64,000 bases of DNA from Clostridium sp. AT4. GTDB taxonomy: Bacteria; Bacillota; Clostridia; Lachnospirales; Lachnospiraceae. Below are positions 34,264 through 44,990 of the stretch, piece by piece. The position numbers were made by a program, and so were the translations under genes. The stretch is from assembly GCF_001517625.2 (NCBI RefSeq), contig NZ_LN999824.1, forward strand, positions 1-64,000, in the 5' to 3' direction. The notes under the pieces were generated by a model. It saw only the letters and a program-made list of their open reading frames with translations. It was not told where the DNA came from and did not search any database. Each line of letters starts with the position of its first letter. Within the stretch, counting starts at the first letter, position 1.

Positions 34264-34290
34264 AAAAAGAGCCGGATCCTTTTCCGACTC
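34264..34290 (-). terminator. Terminator of the fatty acid synthesis operon
   Basis: Minus strand GAGTCGGA-AAAGGA-TCCGGCTC (34269-34290) with one G-U pair, followed by TTTTTATTT. It lies 14 nt past the last gene's stop. Confidence 0.85.
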
Positions 34291-34304
34291 CTTTTCATAC
34301 CATT

Positions 34305-35441
34305 CTATCCGATCAGCAGTGCATTCATAACGCCTTCTACGGTTTCGATCCGCTCGGAACGGAAGGCGTTGCTTCCGCAGAACAGAAGCGCTGTATCCTC
34401 AGCTCCTTCTGCCGCATTCACAAGGGCATTGGTAATGCAGTATGGGATCGTCTTAATATCACAGTGCTCCAGACACTGGAAGCAGGCTCTGATGGCAGGA
34501 CGTTCTCCTTCTTTGATCTTCTTTAAGAAGGGATTTAAAATCGCTCTTCCGGGCATACCTACCGGGCTCTGAGTGATGACGATATCCTCCTTTGAAGCCT
34601 GAATATACGCCTGTTTATAGACATCCGGCGCATCACACTCCCTGGTCGTCACAAAGCGGGTAGCGACCTGGACTCCCTCTGCTCCCAGCTCAAACTGGTG
34701 CTTTACATCCTCATGGGTGTAAATGCCTCCGGCAGTAACCACCGGGATATGGGTATCGTATTTCTCCTCATATCCCTTTACCACCTTCATAATTGCCTTT
34801 ACTTCCTCATCATAAGCGGCCTGGTCATAGGTCTTCTCCACATCTGCACTGTCCGCTCCGTACTGCGTCAGCTGCTCCTTGGAAAAGCCCAGATGGCCTC
34901 CTGCCAGAGGTCCCTCTACCACCACAAAATCCGGTACTCTGTGATACTTTCTGTCCCACATCTTGCAGATTACCATAGCTGCCTTTGCCGTCGATACGAT
35001 CGGAGCCAGCTTGGTGCGACGAAGGAACTTTTTACCCATGGCTTTCATTTCCTCATAGGCTGCTTCTGCATACTCCGGCAGAGATACCGGAAGCCCGGCT
35101 CCTGATATAATAGCATCAGCGCCTGCCTTCACGGCCTCCTTCACCCACATATCGTAGTGTTTTGTGGCTACCATGATGTTAAAGCCGATTGCTCCCTCAG
35201 GAGCAATTTCTCTGGCCTTTTTAAACTCATTACGGATCGCACGCAGATTGGCCTCAACAAAGTTCGTTTTAAAATCTGGCTCTCTGAAACCGATCTGAGC
35301 AGTGGAGATAAGCCCCATTCCGCCGGCCTTTGCCACAGCTCCGGCCAGACGGTGGAGGCTGATTCCAACCCCCATTCCACCCTGGATCACCGGTTTTTCT
35401 ATTTTAAGATCACCAATTACCAATGGTTTGAAATTACTCAT
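34305..35441 (-). CDS. Nitronate monooxygenase/FabK-like FMN oxidoreductase
   Basis: 378-aa FMN TIM-barrel of the 2-nitropropane dioxygenase family. Seen: PVIQGGMGVGISLHRLAGAVA, VVEGPLAGGHLGF, PVVTAGGIYTHEDV, GAEGVQVATRFV. The C-terminal CFQCLEHCD...YCITNAL block is a Cys-rich extension not found in FabK. The start is the ATG overlapping the accDA stop (TGATG), with AGGAG 6 nt upstream. It is the last gene of the fab operon, suggesting a role in fatty acid synthesis or repair, but the true substrate is unknown. Confidence 0.85.
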   Translation of the reverse strand: MSNFKPLVIGDLKIEKPVIQGGMGVGISLHRLAGAVAKAGGMGLISTAQIGFREPDFKTNFVEANLRAIRNEFKKAREIAPEGAIGFNIMVATKHYDMWVKEAVKAGADAIISGAGLPVSLPEYAEAAYEEMKAMGKKFLRRTKLAPIVSTAKAAMVICKMWDRKYHRVPDFVVVEGPLAGGHLGFSKEQLTQYGADSADVEKTYDQAAYDEEVKAIMKVVKGYEEKYDTHIPVVTAGGIYTHEDVKHQFELGAEGVQVATRFVTTRECDAPDVYKQAYIQASKEDIVITQSPVGMPGRAILNPFLKKIKEGERPAIRACFQCLEHCDIKTIPYCITNALVNAAEGAEDTALLFCGSNAFRSERIETVEGVMNALLIG

Positions 35442-37201
35442 CACATTCTCCTAAATCTCTGATATCTGTGTTCTGCCAGTTCCTCTTCTGTCATAGCCTG
35501 ATAGGTTTCAAAGAATCCTGCCATGGCCTGATCCATAAATCCGGCAATACGGTACAGGGTATCTGTACTTGCGGGATCTTTTTCCGGAATAATCTGTTCA
35601 ATCAGCCCCAGCTTCTTTAAATCTGCCGCTGTTACCTTCATGACCTCCGCTGCTTCAGGGGCCTTTTTACTGTCCTTATAGAGAATGGAAGCAAAGCCTT
35701 CAGGAGACAGGATGGAGTAGATCGCATTTTCCAGCATCCATACCTCATCTGCCACAGCCATAGCCAAAGCGCCGCCGCTTCCGCCTTCTCCGATCACGAT
35801 GGAAAGAATGGGAACCTTCAGATCTGACATTTCAAAGAGATTCCTTGCAATGGCTTCTCCCTGTCCTCTCTCCTCTGCCTCTAGGCCACAGAAGGCTCCG
35901 GGTGTATCCACAAAGCACACAATGGGACGTCCAAAGGTTTCTGCCTGCTTCATCAGACGCAGGGCCTTGCGGTAGCCATCCGGGGAAGGCATACCAAAGT
36001 TGCGTTTAATATTGTCTTTGGTATTTTTTCCCTTCTGCTGACCGATTACCGTAACCGGCATACCGTGGAACATGGCAATACCGCCTACGATCGCCCCGTC
36101 ATCCTTGAAATAACGGTCTCCGTGAAATTCGATAAACTCGTCAAATACAGCGTTGATATAGTCAAGAGCCGTAGGACGGTCGGCTTTTCTGGAGAGAAGA
36201 ACCGTATCCCAGACTGTTTTTTCATGGTGTTCTCCTGCTTTTGAACGATGACCAAAGGATTCAGAACCGGCTGCATGAGTTTTCTGCGCCTCAGGCTCAC
36301 TTTCCTGCCTCAGCATACCCGGCTTCACAGCGGTCATCCCGTGCTTTCTGTGCATATAAAGGATCTGGCCGATCACACGCTTCTGATCTTTTCTCTCCAG
36401 TATCATATCTACAAAACCGTGCTCCAAAAGGAACTCTGCTCTCTGAAAGCCCTCGGGCAGCTTCTGTCCGATGGTCTGCTCGATGACCCTGGGGCCTGCA
36501 AAGCCGATCAGGGCATGAGGCTCTGCGATAATAATATCGCCCAGCATGGCAAAGCTTGCAGTCACTCCGCCTGTGGTTGGATCTGTAAGTACGCTGATAA
36601 AGAGCTGTCCGGCCTCATGGTGGCGCTTTAAGGCAGCGGAAGTCTTTGCCATCTGCATCAGAGAAACGATCCCCTCCTGCATTCTGGCTCCTCCGGAACA
36701 GGCAAAGAGGATCACCGGAAGCTTTTCCTTCGTAGCCTGTTCTACTGCCTGGGTAATCTTTTCTCCTACCACATGGCCCATACTGCTCATAATAAACCGG
36801 GCGTCACAGACGCCGATGACGGCAGGATTTCCCTCAATCATGGCCTTACCTGTGACGATTGCTTCGTTTAAATGACTCTTTTCTCTGGCAGCAGCCACCT
36901 TTTTCTCATAATTTGGAAAATCCAGGGGATTGGAGAAGGGCATTTCCTGGTTCCATTCCTCAAAGGTGCCTTCATCGGCGAGCATTTCAATCCGGCGGTA
37001 TGCATGAATGCGGAAATAGCCGTCACATTTCGGACAGACGTAATAATTGTTCACTACATCCTCCACATAGATCGGCTGCCCGCACTTATTGCACTTGCGC
37101 CACAATCCCTGAGGAATGGAGGGCTCTTCGCTGTCTCCGGCTTTCGGCCTGTAGATCGTATCGATCTTGGTATACGTTTTTTTGAACATATTACGCAGCA
37201 T
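35441..37201 (-). CDS. accDA: Acetyl-CoA carboxylase carboxyltransferase, beta-alpha fusion
   Basis: 586 aa, both carboxyltransferase subunits in one chain. Residues about 30-285 are AccD: C4 zinc ribbon (C37, C40, C56, C59), [11 protein letters not shown] and [17 protein letters not shown] 35-residue polar linker (about 290-325) leads to AccA (about 328-580): [52 protein letters not shown]. It transfers carboxyl from biotin to acetyl-CoA. In E. coli the two are separate genes. Confidence 0.95.
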   Translation of the reverse strand: MLRNMFKKTYTKIDTIYRPKAGDSEEPSIPQGLWRKCNKCGQPIYVEDVVNNYYVCPKCDGYFRIHAYRRIEMLADEGTFEEWNQEMPFSNPLDFPNYEKKVAAAREKSHLNEAIVTGKAMIEGNPAVIGVCDARFIMSSMGHVVGEKITQAVEQATKEKLPVILFACSGGARMQEGIVSLMQMAKTSAALKRHHEAGQLFISVLTDPTTGGVTASFAMLGDIIIAEPHALIGFAGPRVIEQTIGQKLPEGFQRAEFLLEHGFVDMILERKDQKRVIGQILYMHRKHGMTAVKPGMLRQESEPEAQKTHAAGSESFGHRSKAGEHHEKTVWDTVLLSRKADRPTALDYINAVFDEFIEFHGDRYFKDDGAIVGGIAMFHGMPVTVIGQQKGKNTKDNIKRNFGMPSPDGYRKALRLMKQAETFGRPIVCFVDTPGAFCGLEAEERGQGEAIARNLFEMSDLKVPILSIVIGEGGSGGALAMAVADEVWMLENAIYSILSPEGFASILYKDSKKAPEAAEVMKVTAADLKKLGLIEQIIPEKDPASTDTLYRIAGFMDQAMAGFFETYQAMTEEELAEHRYQRFRRM

Positions 37202-37227
37202 AAGGCTACTTCCTTTCTAATCTCTGA

Positions 37228-38580
37228 TTATTTTACATACTCCGGAAAATATTTCTCGATAAATCCCGTATCTGTATCACCGCTTCGGAACGCTTCATTT
37301 TCCAGAATTTCATACTGGAAGTTGATATTCGTCTCAATTCCCTCGATGATCACCTCGCCAAGGGCGCTCTGCATCTTGGCAATGGCAGCTTCACGGTCTT
37401 TATCGTATACGATCAGCTTCATAAGCATGGAATCATAGTTTGCCGGAACCTTGTAGTCGCTGTAAATATGGGTATCCACCCGGACGCCGTTTCCTCCCGG
37501 AAGATGTACGGTCTGGATCCGTCCCGGACAGGGCATGAAATGCTTCTGGGGGTTCTCTGCATTGATACGGCACTCAATGGCATGGCCGCGGATCTCTACC
37601 TGATCCTGAGTCACGCTTAAGGGTTCTCCCGCTGCAACGCGGATCTGCTCCTTGATCAGATCAAGGCCGGATACCATCTCTGTTACAGGATGCTCCACCT
37701 GGATACGGGTGTTCATTTCCATAAAATAGAAATTCTTGTCCTTATCCAAAAGGAATTCTATGGTTCCCGCATTTTCATAGCCAACAGACTTTGCAGCCCG
37801 TACAGCTGTCTCACCCATCTGTCTGCGAAGCTCCGGAGAAATGACGCTGCAGGGTGCTTCCTCTAAAACCTTCTGGTGGCGTCTCTGAATGGAGCAGTCT
37901 CTCTCTCCCAGATGAATCACATTTCCAAACTTATCTGCCATAATCTGGAATTCCACATGGCGGGGCTTTTCAATATATTTTTCAATGTACATAGTATCAT
38001 CGGAAAAGCCCTTTACAGACTCCAGCTGGGCAGCATTGAAGAACTCTGTAAAATCCTCTTCGCTTCTGGAAATGCGCATTCCCTTTCCGCCGCCGCCGGA
38101 GGATGCCTTGATCATCACAGGAAAACCTATTTCCTTTGCCATGGCAAGTCCGTCTTCTGCTGTGTATACAGCCTCCTTGCTTCCGGGAACCACCGGAACT
38201 CCGGCCTCGATCATGGTCTTTCTTGCCTCGGATTTATTTCCCATCCGGTTGATGATCTCTGCGGAGGGGCCGATAAAAGTAATATTACACTTGCTGCACA
38301 GCTCTGCAAAACGGGCATTTTCAGACAGGAAGCCAAAGCCCGGATGAATGGCATCTGCCTTCATGGCTACAGTCGCCGACAGGATCCGCTCCATGTTCAG
38401 ATAGCTTTGAGTAGATGGAGCCGGGCCAATACAGATGGCTTCGTCTGCTAAAAGAGTGTGAAGGCAGTCTCTGTCTGCCTCAGAGTACACAGCTACCGTC
38501 TGAATCCCCATCTCACGGCAGGCGCGGATGATGCGGACTGCGATCTCACCTCTGTTTGCAATCAAAATCTTGTTAAACAT
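37228..38580 (-). CDS. accC: Biotin carboxylase subunit of acetyl-CoA carboxylase
   Basis: 450 aa from MFNKILIANRGEIAVRI. ATP-grasp enzyme that carboxylates the biotin of AccB. It contains HPGFGFLSENA, the glycine-rich loop KASSGGGGKGMR, FLLDKDKNFYFMEMNTRIQVEHPVTE and the RINAENP active-site segment. The longer open frame upstream runs into fabZ and is not credible. 14 nt after fabZ. Confidence 0.97.
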   Translation of the reverse strand: MFNKILIANRGEIAVRIIRACREMGIQTVAVYSEADRDCLHTLLADEAICIGPAPSTQSYLNMERILSATVAMKADAIHPGFGFLSENARFAELCSKCNITFIGPSAEIINRMGNKSEARKTMIEAGVPVVPGSKEAVYTAEDGLAMAKEIGFPVMIKASSGGGGKGMRISRSEEDFTEFFNAAQLESVKGFSDDTMYIEKYIEKPRHVEFQIMADKFGNVIHLGERDCSIQRRHQKVLEEAPCSVISPELRRQMGETAVRAAKSVGYENAGTIEFLLDKDKNFYFMEMNTRIQVEHPVTEMVSGLDLIKEQIRVAAGEPLSVTQDQVEIRGHAIECRINAENPQKHFMPCPGRIQTVHLPGGNGVRVDTHIYSDYKVPANYDSMLMKLIVYDKDREAAIAKMQSALGEVIIEGIETNINFQYEILENEAFRSGDTDTGFIEKYFPEYVK

Positions 38581-38594
38581 TCTATTTCTCCCTA

Positions 38595-39020
38595 TCAGCC
38601 GATCATAAAGGTCAGCTCTCCGGTAACAGCTACCTTTCCGTCTACCGTAGCTGTGGCCTTTCCGATGCCTACCGGGCCCTTCTGGCGGATGATCTCGCAC
38701 TCTAAGCGCAGACGGTCTCCCGGAACTACCTTGTGCTTGAATTTCAGCTTGTCAATTCCGCCGAAATAAGCGGTCTTTCCCTTAAAGCCTTCCTGAGACA
38801 GGATAGCCACTGCGCCAGTCTGAGCCAGCGCCTCTACCATCAAAACTCCCGGCATAACGGGCTCCTGTGGGAAATGGCCTCTGAAGAAGGACTCATCATA
38901 GGTGATGGCCTTGTAGCCTACGGCTCTGACGCCGGGCTCCAGCTCCTCAATGCAGTCCACCAGCAGGAATGGATGGCGGTGGGGAATGATTTCCTGAATC
39001 TCTTTAATACCCATTAACAT
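38595..39020 (-). CDS. fabZ: 3-hydroxyacyl-ACP dehydratase FabZ
   Basis: 141 aa, hot-dog fold. Catalytic His in [11 protein letters not shown] (about 12-22) and Glu in [21 protein letters not shown]. Dehydrates 3-hydroxyacyl-ACP in chain elongation. Start overlaps nothing; RBS AGGAGGAT precedes it. No FabM or FabN isomerase is present here, so how unsaturated fatty acids arise is open. Confidence 0.96.
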   Translation of the reverse strand: MLMGIKEIQEIIPHRHPFLLVDCIEELEPGVRAVGYKAITYDESFFRGHFPQEPVMPGVLMVEALAQTGAVAILSQEGFKGKTAYFGGIDKLKFKHKVVPGDRLRLECEIIRQKGPVGIGKATATVDGKVAVTGELTFMIG

Positions 39021-39044
39021 ATCGTAATCCTCCTGATGTATGCT

Positions 39045-39581
39045 TTATTTAATGCGGAACAGAGGCTGGCCGTACTCTACCACATCCTCGTTGTTTACAA
39101 GAACTGCCTCTACTACGCCGTCATATTCGCTCTCAATTTCATTCATCAGCTTCATTGCTTCGATGATGCCGAGGATCTGTCCCTTTTTCACGGTATCGCC
39201 TGCTTTAACATAAGGCTCTGCATCCGGGGAAGAGGAGCTATAGAAAGTACCTACTAACGGAGAAGTGATTACTTTATCAGAACCAATGTCCGTTCCTGCA
39301 TCCTTCGCCTCTGCCGGAGCTGATGTCTGTCCTGCGAGCACACCTGCCGGAACCTGTACGCCGGAAGCGGCCACTGTCTCGGGAGCCGGAAGAACGTGGG
39401 CCGGGGCGGAGGCTGCAAATACAGCCGGGGCTGCGGGAGCGCCTACGGTCACAATCTTTGCCTCTTCCTTTTCTTTTCTCAGGGAAATAACCGTATCTCC
39501 CTGTTCCAGCTTAAAGCTGGTTAAACTGGAATCAGACACCGCCTGAACCAGTGTAAGGATCTCGTCGATATTCATGTTCAT
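39045..39581 (-). CDS. accB: Biotin carboxyl carrier protein AccB
   Basis: 178 aa. The C-terminal biotinyl domain (about 100-178) has the EAMKLMNE motif with biotin attachment at K144. An Ala/Pro-rich flexible linker (about 45-95) joins it to an N-terminal helix region ([27 protein letters not shown]). Carries CO2 from AccC to AccDA. Confidence 0.97.
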   Translation of the reverse strand: MNMNIDEILTLVQAVSDSSLTSFKLEQGDTVISLRKEKEEAKIVTVGAPAAPAVFAASAPAHVLPAPETVAASGVQVPAGVLAGQTSAPAEAKDAGTDIGSDKVITSPLVGTFYSSSSPDAEPYVKAGDTVKKGQILGIIEAMKLMNEIESEYDGVVEAVLVNNEDVVEYGQPLFRIK

Positions 39582-39594
39582 GTCCTCCTGTTCC

Positions 39595-40833
39595 TTACTC
39601 TGTAAATTTCTTTACGATCAGGCTGGCATTGTGTCCGCCAAAGCCCAGTGAGTTGCTGATAGCATAATTTACATTCATTTCTACGCCGTCACCCTGAGTG
39701 TAATCCAGATCGCAGCCCTCGCCCGGCTCCTCAAGACCAAGAGTAGCATGAACATAACCGTCCTGAATGGATTTTACACAGGTAATAAACTCTACGCCGC
39801 CTGCTGCTCCCAGAAGATGACCGATCATAGACTTGGTAGAATTAATCTTCACCTTCTCTGCCTGATCGCCCAGTGCCAGACGGATGGCCTTTGTCTCAAA
39901 GAGGTCATTATGATGAGTGCTGGTGCCGTGAGCATTGATATAATCTACCTGCTCCGGCATGATCTCTGCGTCCTTCATGGCAAATTCCATGGCCTTTGCA
40001 GCGCCGCTTCCGTCCTCAGCAGGGGAGGTGATGTGGTATGCGTCACAGGTTGCGCCGTAGCCCACTACCTCTGCCAGGATATTTGCGCCTCTGGCTTTTG
40101 CATGCTCTAAAGACTCTAATACAACAACGCCGGCGCCTTCGCCCATTACAAAGCCGTTTCTGTCCTTATCAAAAGGAATGGAAGCGCGTTTTGGATCGTC
40201 TGTTGTATTTAATGCAGTCAGGGAGGTAAAGCCTGCAATGCCGATGGGAGTAATGCTGGCCTCGGTTCCTCCTGCTACCATCACGTCTGCCTCGCCGTAC
40301 TGGATGGCGCGGAAGGCTTCTCCGATGGAGTGGGTACCCGTTGCACAGGCAGTTACCACATTGATGCATTTGCCCTTAAGCCCAAACTGGATGGCTACAT
40401 TTCCGGCAGCCATATTGCAGATCATCAGAGGAACTAACAGAGGTTCTACACGGCTGGGGCCTTTTTCCAGAAGCTTCTTCTCGCTGCGCTCCATGGCCTG
40501 GAGGGAACCGATACCGGAACCTACGCTGACGCCCACACGGAAGGGATCCTCCTTTTCCATGTCAATGCCGGACTGGTCTAAGGCCTGCTTTGCCGCAGCT
40601 ACCGCAAACTGGGAAAATGGCTCCATACGGCGGGCAGTCTTTGGATCCATGTACGCCTTAGCGTCAAAATCCTTTACCTCAGCCGCCAGCTTGCATTTAA
40701 AATCTGCCGTGTCAAAATAGGTAATGGGGCCAATGCCCAGTGTCTTATCCTTTAAGGCCTGCCAGAAGCTCTCCACATCATTTCCGATGGGCGTGATGGC
40801 TCCCATACCTGTTACTACTACTCTTGTCTTCAT
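39595..40833 (-). CDS. fabF: 3-oxoacyl-ACP synthase II FabF
   Basis: 412 aa, condensing enzyme of elongation. Cys-His-His set: [16 protein letters not shown] (Cys near 163), [12 protein letters not shown] and [18 protein letters not shown]. Start [17 protein letters not shown] with GAAGGAG-type RBS. 13 nt separate it from accB. Confidence 0.97.
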   Translation of the reverse strand: MKTRVVVTGMGAITPIGNDVESFWQALKDKTLGIGPITYFDTADFKCKLAAEVKDFDAKAYMDPKTARRMEPFSQFAVAAAKQALDQSGIDMEKEDPFRVGVSVGSGIGSLQAMERSEKKLLEKGPSRVEPLLVPLMICNMAAGNVAIQFGLKGKCINVVTACATGTHSIGEAFRAIQYGEADVMVAGGTEASITPIGIAGFTSLTALNTTDDPKRASIPFDKDRNGFVMGEGAGVVVLESLEHAKARGANILAEVVGYGATCDAYHITSPAEDGSGAAKAMEFAMKDAEIMPEQVDYINAHGTSTHHNDLFETKAIRLALGDQAEKVKINSTKSMIGHLLGAAGGVEFITCVKSIQDGYVHATLGLEEPGEGCDLDYTQGDGVEMNVNYAISNSLGFGGHNASLIVKKFTE

Positions 40834-40863
40834 ATGATCCGCTCCTTCTCTTTCCGGTTTGAA

Positions 40864-41604
40864 TTACATAGCCATTCCGCCGTCTACGCTGATGACCTGG
40901 CCTGTGATATATCTGGCGTCCTCAGATGCCAGGAATGCGACTGTATTGGCAATATCTTCTACTTCCCCGAAGTTCTTCATGGGAATCTGCTCCATCAGAG
41001 CTTTTTTAATGTCATCCTTTAACACATCCGTCATCTCTGTGCGGATAAAGCCTGGAGCAATAGCATTTACGGTAATCCCGCGGCTTGCCATCTCTCTTGC
41101 CACGCTTTTTGTAATTCCGATCACACCTGCCTTTGCAGCACAGTAATTGGCCTGTCCTGCATTTCCAAGAACGCCGGATACGGATGAGATATTGATGATC
41201 CTTCCGGATCTCTGCTTTAACATCTGACGGGAGATATGATGAATGCAGTTAAATACACCTTTTAAGTTGGTCTGGATCACTGCGTCAAAGTCCTCCTCGG
41301 ACATCTTCATCACCAGATTGTCCCTTGTGATGCCCGCGTTATTTACAAGGATGTCAAGACGGCCGTACTTTGCCACGATCCCGTCCAGCATCTCCTTGCT
41401 GCTGTTAAAATCGGAAACATTGCACTGCACTGCTTCCGCGATGCCTCCGGCCTCCCGGATCTCCTGTACTGTTTCCTCTGCCTTTGCAGCAGAGCCGTTA
41501 TAATTTACGATTACTGTAGCGCCTTTTGCAGCCAGTGTCTTTGCAATCTGGCGGCCGATTCCGCGGCTTGCGCCCGTTACCAGTGCGATCTTTCCTTCCA
41601 GCAT
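40864..41604 (-). CDS. fabG: 3-oxoacyl-ACP reductase FabG
   Basis: 246-aa short-chain dehydrogenase. NADPH loop [16 protein letters not shown], catalytic [21 protein letters not shown] (Ser, Tyr, Lys), and C-terminal [14 protein letters not shown]. Reduces 3-oxoacyl-ACP. Only 2 nt after fabD. Confidence 0.97.
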   Translation of the reverse strand: MLEGKIALVTGASRGIGRQIAKTLAAKGATVIVNYNGSAAKAEETVQEIREAGGIAEAVQCNVSDFNSSKEMLDGIVAKYGRLDILVNNAGITRDNLVMKMSEEDFDAVIQTNLKGVFNCIHHISRQMLKQRSGRIINISSVSGVLGNAGQANYCAAKAGVIGITKSVAREMASRGITVNAIAPGFIRTEMTDVLKDDIKKALMEQIPMKNFGEVEDIANTVAFLASEDARYITGQVISVDGGMAM

Positions 41605-41606
41605 AT

Positions 41607-42533
41607 CTAGTTCTCCTTTAAAGCTTCGATTACTTTGTCAATATCTTCTAATTTTTCTACATTCAGGCTCTTTACACTGCGATTGATCTTACGCATAAAG
41701 CCAGTCAGCGTACGTCCCGGTCCAATCTCGATAAAGGTATCCACGCCATCTGCCAGCATAGCCTCTACGCTCTGCTGCCATTTTACAGAAGAAGATACCT
41801 GACGGGTCAGAAGCTCCTTTACCGGAGCTGCCTCTGTCACATACTCTGCGGTTACGTTGGCAACATACGGGATCCTGGGAGCATTTACCTCTACTCCTGA
41901 AAGTACCTCTCCCAGCTTTTCTCCGGCTCCTGTGAGCATACCGGAGTGAAAGGGACCGCTTACATTCAGTAAAATGGCTCTCTTGGCTCCTGCTGCCTTT
42001 AAGCGCTCGCAGGCCTCCTCTACCGCAGCCTTCTTACCAGAAATAACGATCTGGCCCGGACAGTTGTAGTTGGCAATCCATACGCCTTCCATAGAAGAAG
42101 TGATTTCCTCGATCACAGAGGCATCCAATGCCAGAACAGCCGCCATAGCGCCTTCTCCTGCCGGAACCTCCTCCTGCATCAGGATTCCTCTCTGGCGCAC
42201 TGTGCGGATGGCGTCATCCTCGCTCATCACGCCTGCTGCTGCCAGAGCGCAGTATTCTCCCAGGCTTAAGCCTGCCGCCACATCCGGATGGATCCCTCTT
42301 TCCTCCAGCACCTTCATCATGGCAATACTGGTTGTCACCATAGCTGCCTGGGTATATTCGGTAATATCCAGACGGTCATTAGGCTCAAAGCACAGCTCGG
42401 GAACAGAAAAGCCTAAAAGATCTGAGGCTCTGTCAAATACCTTCCTTCCAGTCTCTGTCTGCTCATAAAAATCCTTTCCCATACCGCAGGTCTGTGCGCC
42501 CTGACCTGGGAAAATAAATGCGATCCTGCTCAT
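41607..42533 (-). CDS. fabD: Malonyl-CoA:ACP transacylase FabD
   Basis: 308 aa. [16 protein letters not shown] at the N-terminus; nucleophile elbow [14 protein letters not shown] (Ser at about 91), with Leu where many FabD proteins have His before the Ser; catalytic His in [12 protein letters not shown]-terminal [15 protein letters not shown]. Loads malonyl groups on ACP. Confidence 0.96.
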   Translation of the reverse strand: MSRIAFIFPGQGAQTCGMGKDFYEQTETGRKVFDRASDLLGFSVPELCFEPNDRLDITEYTQAAMVTTSIAMMKVLEERGIHPDVAAGLSLGEYCALAAAGVMSEDDAIRTVRQRGILMQEEVPAGEGAMAAVLALDASVIEEITSSMEGVWIANYNCPGQIVISGKKAAVEEACERLKAAGAKRAILLNVSGPFHSGMLTGAGEKLGEVLSGVEVNAPRIPYVANVTAEYVTEAAPVKELLTRQVSSSVKWQQSVEAMLADGVDTFIEIGPGRTLTGFMRKINRSVKSLNVEKLEDIDKVIEALKEN

Positions 42534-42536
42534 TTT

Positions 42537-43463
42537 TTACTCCCTGTTTAAAAGTTTCTTTGCCTGCTCCATCATCTCGTCGATCATTTCCTTACAGGTC
42601 TGCTCTTTGGAGATCATTCCGGCGATCTGGCCTGCCATTACAGTACCGTTCATTACATCGCCTTCCTGTACGGCCTTGCGCAAAGCTCCTAACGTCAGGT
42701 ACTCCAGCTCCTCAAAGGACTTTCCTTCCTGCTCTAACTTTGTATACTCTCTTGTCATCTGATTTCTCAGACCTCTTACGGGATGGCCGTGGGTTCTTCC
42801 GGTTACTACGGAGTCAATATCCTTTGCCTTGATGATGCGCTGCTTGTAGTTTTCATGTACGGTCGATTCCTTTGCCACTACAAAGCGGGTTCCCATCTGA
42901 ACCGCCTCTGCTCCCAGCATAAATGCCGCGGCAATGCCTCTTCCGTCTCCAATACCGCCTGCCGCAATGACAGGGATGGAAACTGCATCCACTACCTGGG
43001 GAACCAGGGTCATGGTAGTCTCCTCACCGATGTGGCCGCCGGACTCTGTTCCCTCTGCAATTACTGCATCAGCCCCATATTTTTCCATACGGCGGGCCAG
43101 TGCCACAGAAGCTACCACTGGGATTACCTTAACGCCTGCTTCCTTCCACATCTGCATATATTTCTCAGGATTTCCGGCTCCGGTGGTGACTACCTTAATG
43201 CCTTCCTCCACTACAACTCTTGCCACGTCATCTGCATGAGGACTTAAAAGCATTACATTAACGCCGATAGGGCGGTCTGTGAGCGCTCTTGCCTTGCGGA
43301 TTTCCTCACGAACCACCTCTCCCGGTGCGTTTGCCCCGCCGATCAGCCCCAGGCCGCCTGCTGCGGACACGCCTGCTGCCAGGTTATGCTCTGCCACCCA
43401 GGCCATACCGCCCTGGATAATGGGGTATTCAATTCCTAACATTTCTGTAATTCTTGTTTTCAT
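42537..43463 (-). CDS. fabK: Enoyl-ACP reductase II FabK
   Basis: 308 aa, FMN-dependent enoyl-ACP reductase. Seen: EYPIIQGGMAWVAEHNLAAGVSAAGG, PIGVNVMLLSP, EGTESGGHIGE, PVIAAGGIGDGRGIAAAFMLGAEAVQMGTRF. The start is the ATG after GGAAGG (MKTRITEML); the longer frame has no RBS. FabK resists triclosan, unlike FabI. The operon place next to fabD supports FabK rather than a catabolic nitronate oxygenase. Confidence 0.94.
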   Translation of the reverse strand: MKTRITEMLGIEYPIIQGGMAWVAEHNLAAGVSAAGGLGLIGGANAPGEVVREEIRKARALTDRPIGVNVMLLSPHADDVARVVVEEGIKVVTTGAGNPEKYMQMWKEAGVKVIPVVASVALARRMEKYGADAVIAEGTESGGHIGEETTMTLVPQVVDAVSIPVIAAGGIGDGRGIAAAFMLGAEAVQMGTRFVVAKESTVHENYKQRIIKAKDIDSVVTGRTHGHPVRGLRNQMTREYTKLEQEGKSFEELEYLTLGALRKAVQEGDVMNGTVMAGQIAGMISKEQTCKEMIDEMMEQAKKLLNRE

Positions 43464-43560
43464 TGTCTTCCTTCCAATAGAGGAAACAGCGTGCTTCAAT
43501 CCATCCACACGCCGTCCCTCTCATTTGCTTATGCAATTTTACACTCTGACCTTGAGGATC

Positions 43561-43794
43561 TTATGCCTCTACGCCGTGGTTCTTTAAGTACTCCATAACA
43601 TCGCCAACTGTAGACATCTTCTCTAACTCCTCTGCCGGGATCTCTACAGAATACTCATCCTCTAAAGCCATTACCAGCTCAAAGAGATCCAGGGAATCAG
43701 CGCCCAGATCTTCCTTAAAAGAGGAAGCCTCTGTTACGGACTCAGCGTCTACACTTAACTGCTCTGCAATAATTTCTTTCATCTTCTCTAACAT
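43561..43794 (-). CDS. acpP: Acyl carrier protein
   Basis: 77 aa, acidic helical bundle with the phosphopantetheine site DSLD (S34) in [16 protein letters not shown]. Carries growing acyl chains. RBS AAGGAG before the ATG. It lies 98 nt before fabK and 140 nt after fabH; the second gap includes a short GCCC/GGGC hairpin and AT-rich sequence that might hold an internal promoter. Confidence 0.97.
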   Translation of the reverse strand: MLEKMKEIIAEQLSVDAESVTEASSFKEDLGADSLDLFELVMALEDEYSVEIPAEELEKMSTVGDVMEYLKNHGVEA

Positions 43795-43934
43795 AATCTT
43801 TGTCTCCTTCTGACATATAAGTTTTATATTACAATTTAAATATTTACCATTATATTCACGAAATGTCCATGCCCTTTTTACAGGGCTTTACATTTTTTAT
43901 CTTTTTTTAAGCATTTTGGTGATCTTTTACCGTC

Positions 43935-44897
43935 TTACCACTCCAAAAGCAGAGCTCCCCAAGTAAGACCTGCTCCAAATCCTGATAATACAATCCGCTC
44001 TCCGCGCTTTAACTTACCTGCCCGGTTCAGCTCGTCTAAAAGGATAGGAACAGAAGCTCCGGACGTATTTCCATAATGTTCCATATTCACAGGGAACTTT
44101 TCGATATCAACCTTCAGGCGTTTTGCAATGGATTCGATAATCCTATAATTGGCCTGATGGATAATGAAATGGTCAATATCGCCGGTAATATATCCCGTGT
44201 CCTCCAGTACCTGGCTGATGCACTCCGGAACCTTCTTTACCGCGAACTTAAAGACCTCCTGTCCGTCCATAGCCATATATCCAAGCTCCGGTTTTCTTCC
44301 CAGAAGGAAATTTCCATTGGAACGGGAGCCGCAGGTAAGCACTTCACCCTTTGCACCGTTTGAATGCATATTTAATCCCAGAACGCCTGTCTCGTCTGCG
44401 CTTACCACAGCTGCACCTGCTCCGTCTCCGAACAAGACGCAGGTTCCGCGGTCTGTCCAGTCAACCAGCTTACTGAGCACATCTGCTCCGATCACAAGGG
44501 CAGTCCGGTATATTCCGGAGGAAATAAAGGCGTGGGCTGTACTGAGGGCAAAAACAAAGCCGGTGCAGGCTGCGCTGATATCGTAGCAGGCCGCATGAAT
44601 GGCTCCGATCTTTGCCTGTACCTCACAGGCCCCATTGGGAAAGCAGGAATCCGGTGATGAAGTAGCTAAGAGAATCAGGTCAATCTCCTCCGGAGTAATT
44701 CCGGCCTGCTCAATGGCTCTGGCTGCCGCTTTTGCCGCCATATCAGATGTACTGTCCTCTGTGGCGATCCGTCTTTCCCCTATGCCTGTACGGCTACGGA
44801 TCCACTCATCATTTGTGTCAACGATCTTTGACAGATCATCGTTTGTCACGATCTGCTCCGGCACATACGAGCCGGTTCCTATTATTCTGGTTGTCAT
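43935..44897 (-). CDS. fabH: 3-oxoacyl-ACP synthase III FabH
   Basis: 320 aa, starts fatty acid chains from acetyl-CoA and malonyl-ACP. Catalytic Cys at about 111 in DISAACTGFVFAL, His in HFIIHQANYRII, Asn in YGNTSGASVPI; substrate loop WIRSRTGIGERR. First gene of the operon, behind the FabT-like operator. Confidence 0.97.
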   Translation of the reverse strand: MTTRIIGTGSYVPEQIVTNDDLSKIVDTNDEWIRSRTGIGERRIATEDSTSDMAAKAAARAIEQAGITPEEIDLILLATSSPDSCFPNGACEVQAKIGAIHAACYDISAACTGFVFALSTAHAFISSGIYRTALVIGADVLSKLVDWTDRGTCVLFGDGAGAAVVSADETGVLGLNMHSNGAKGEVLTCGSRSNGNFLLGRKPELGYMAMDGQEVFKFAVKKVPECISQVLEDTGYITGDIDHFIIHQANYRIIESIAKRLKVDIEKFPVNMEHYGNTSGASVPILLDELNRAGKLKRGERIVLSGFGAGLTWGALLLEW

Positions 44898-44971
44898 TTT
44901 TATTTACCCGGCCCCGAATGAGCGGTTCAAATGATTCCGCCGCCTAAGGGCTGTACCTTCCTTTTCCAAAA

Positions 44972-44990
44972 TACTTTGAATCTCAAAGTA
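44972..44990. promoter_or_regulatory. FabT-like operator
   Basis: Perfect 8-bp inverted repeat TACTTTGA-N3-TCAAAGTA. It begins right after the -10 of the fab promoter and covers the start site, a classical repression position. The TTTGA/TCAAA core matches the known FabT (MarR family) box of Firmicutes. FabT represses fab genes when acyl-ACP is plentiful. No fabT gene heads this operon. Confidence 0.75.
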
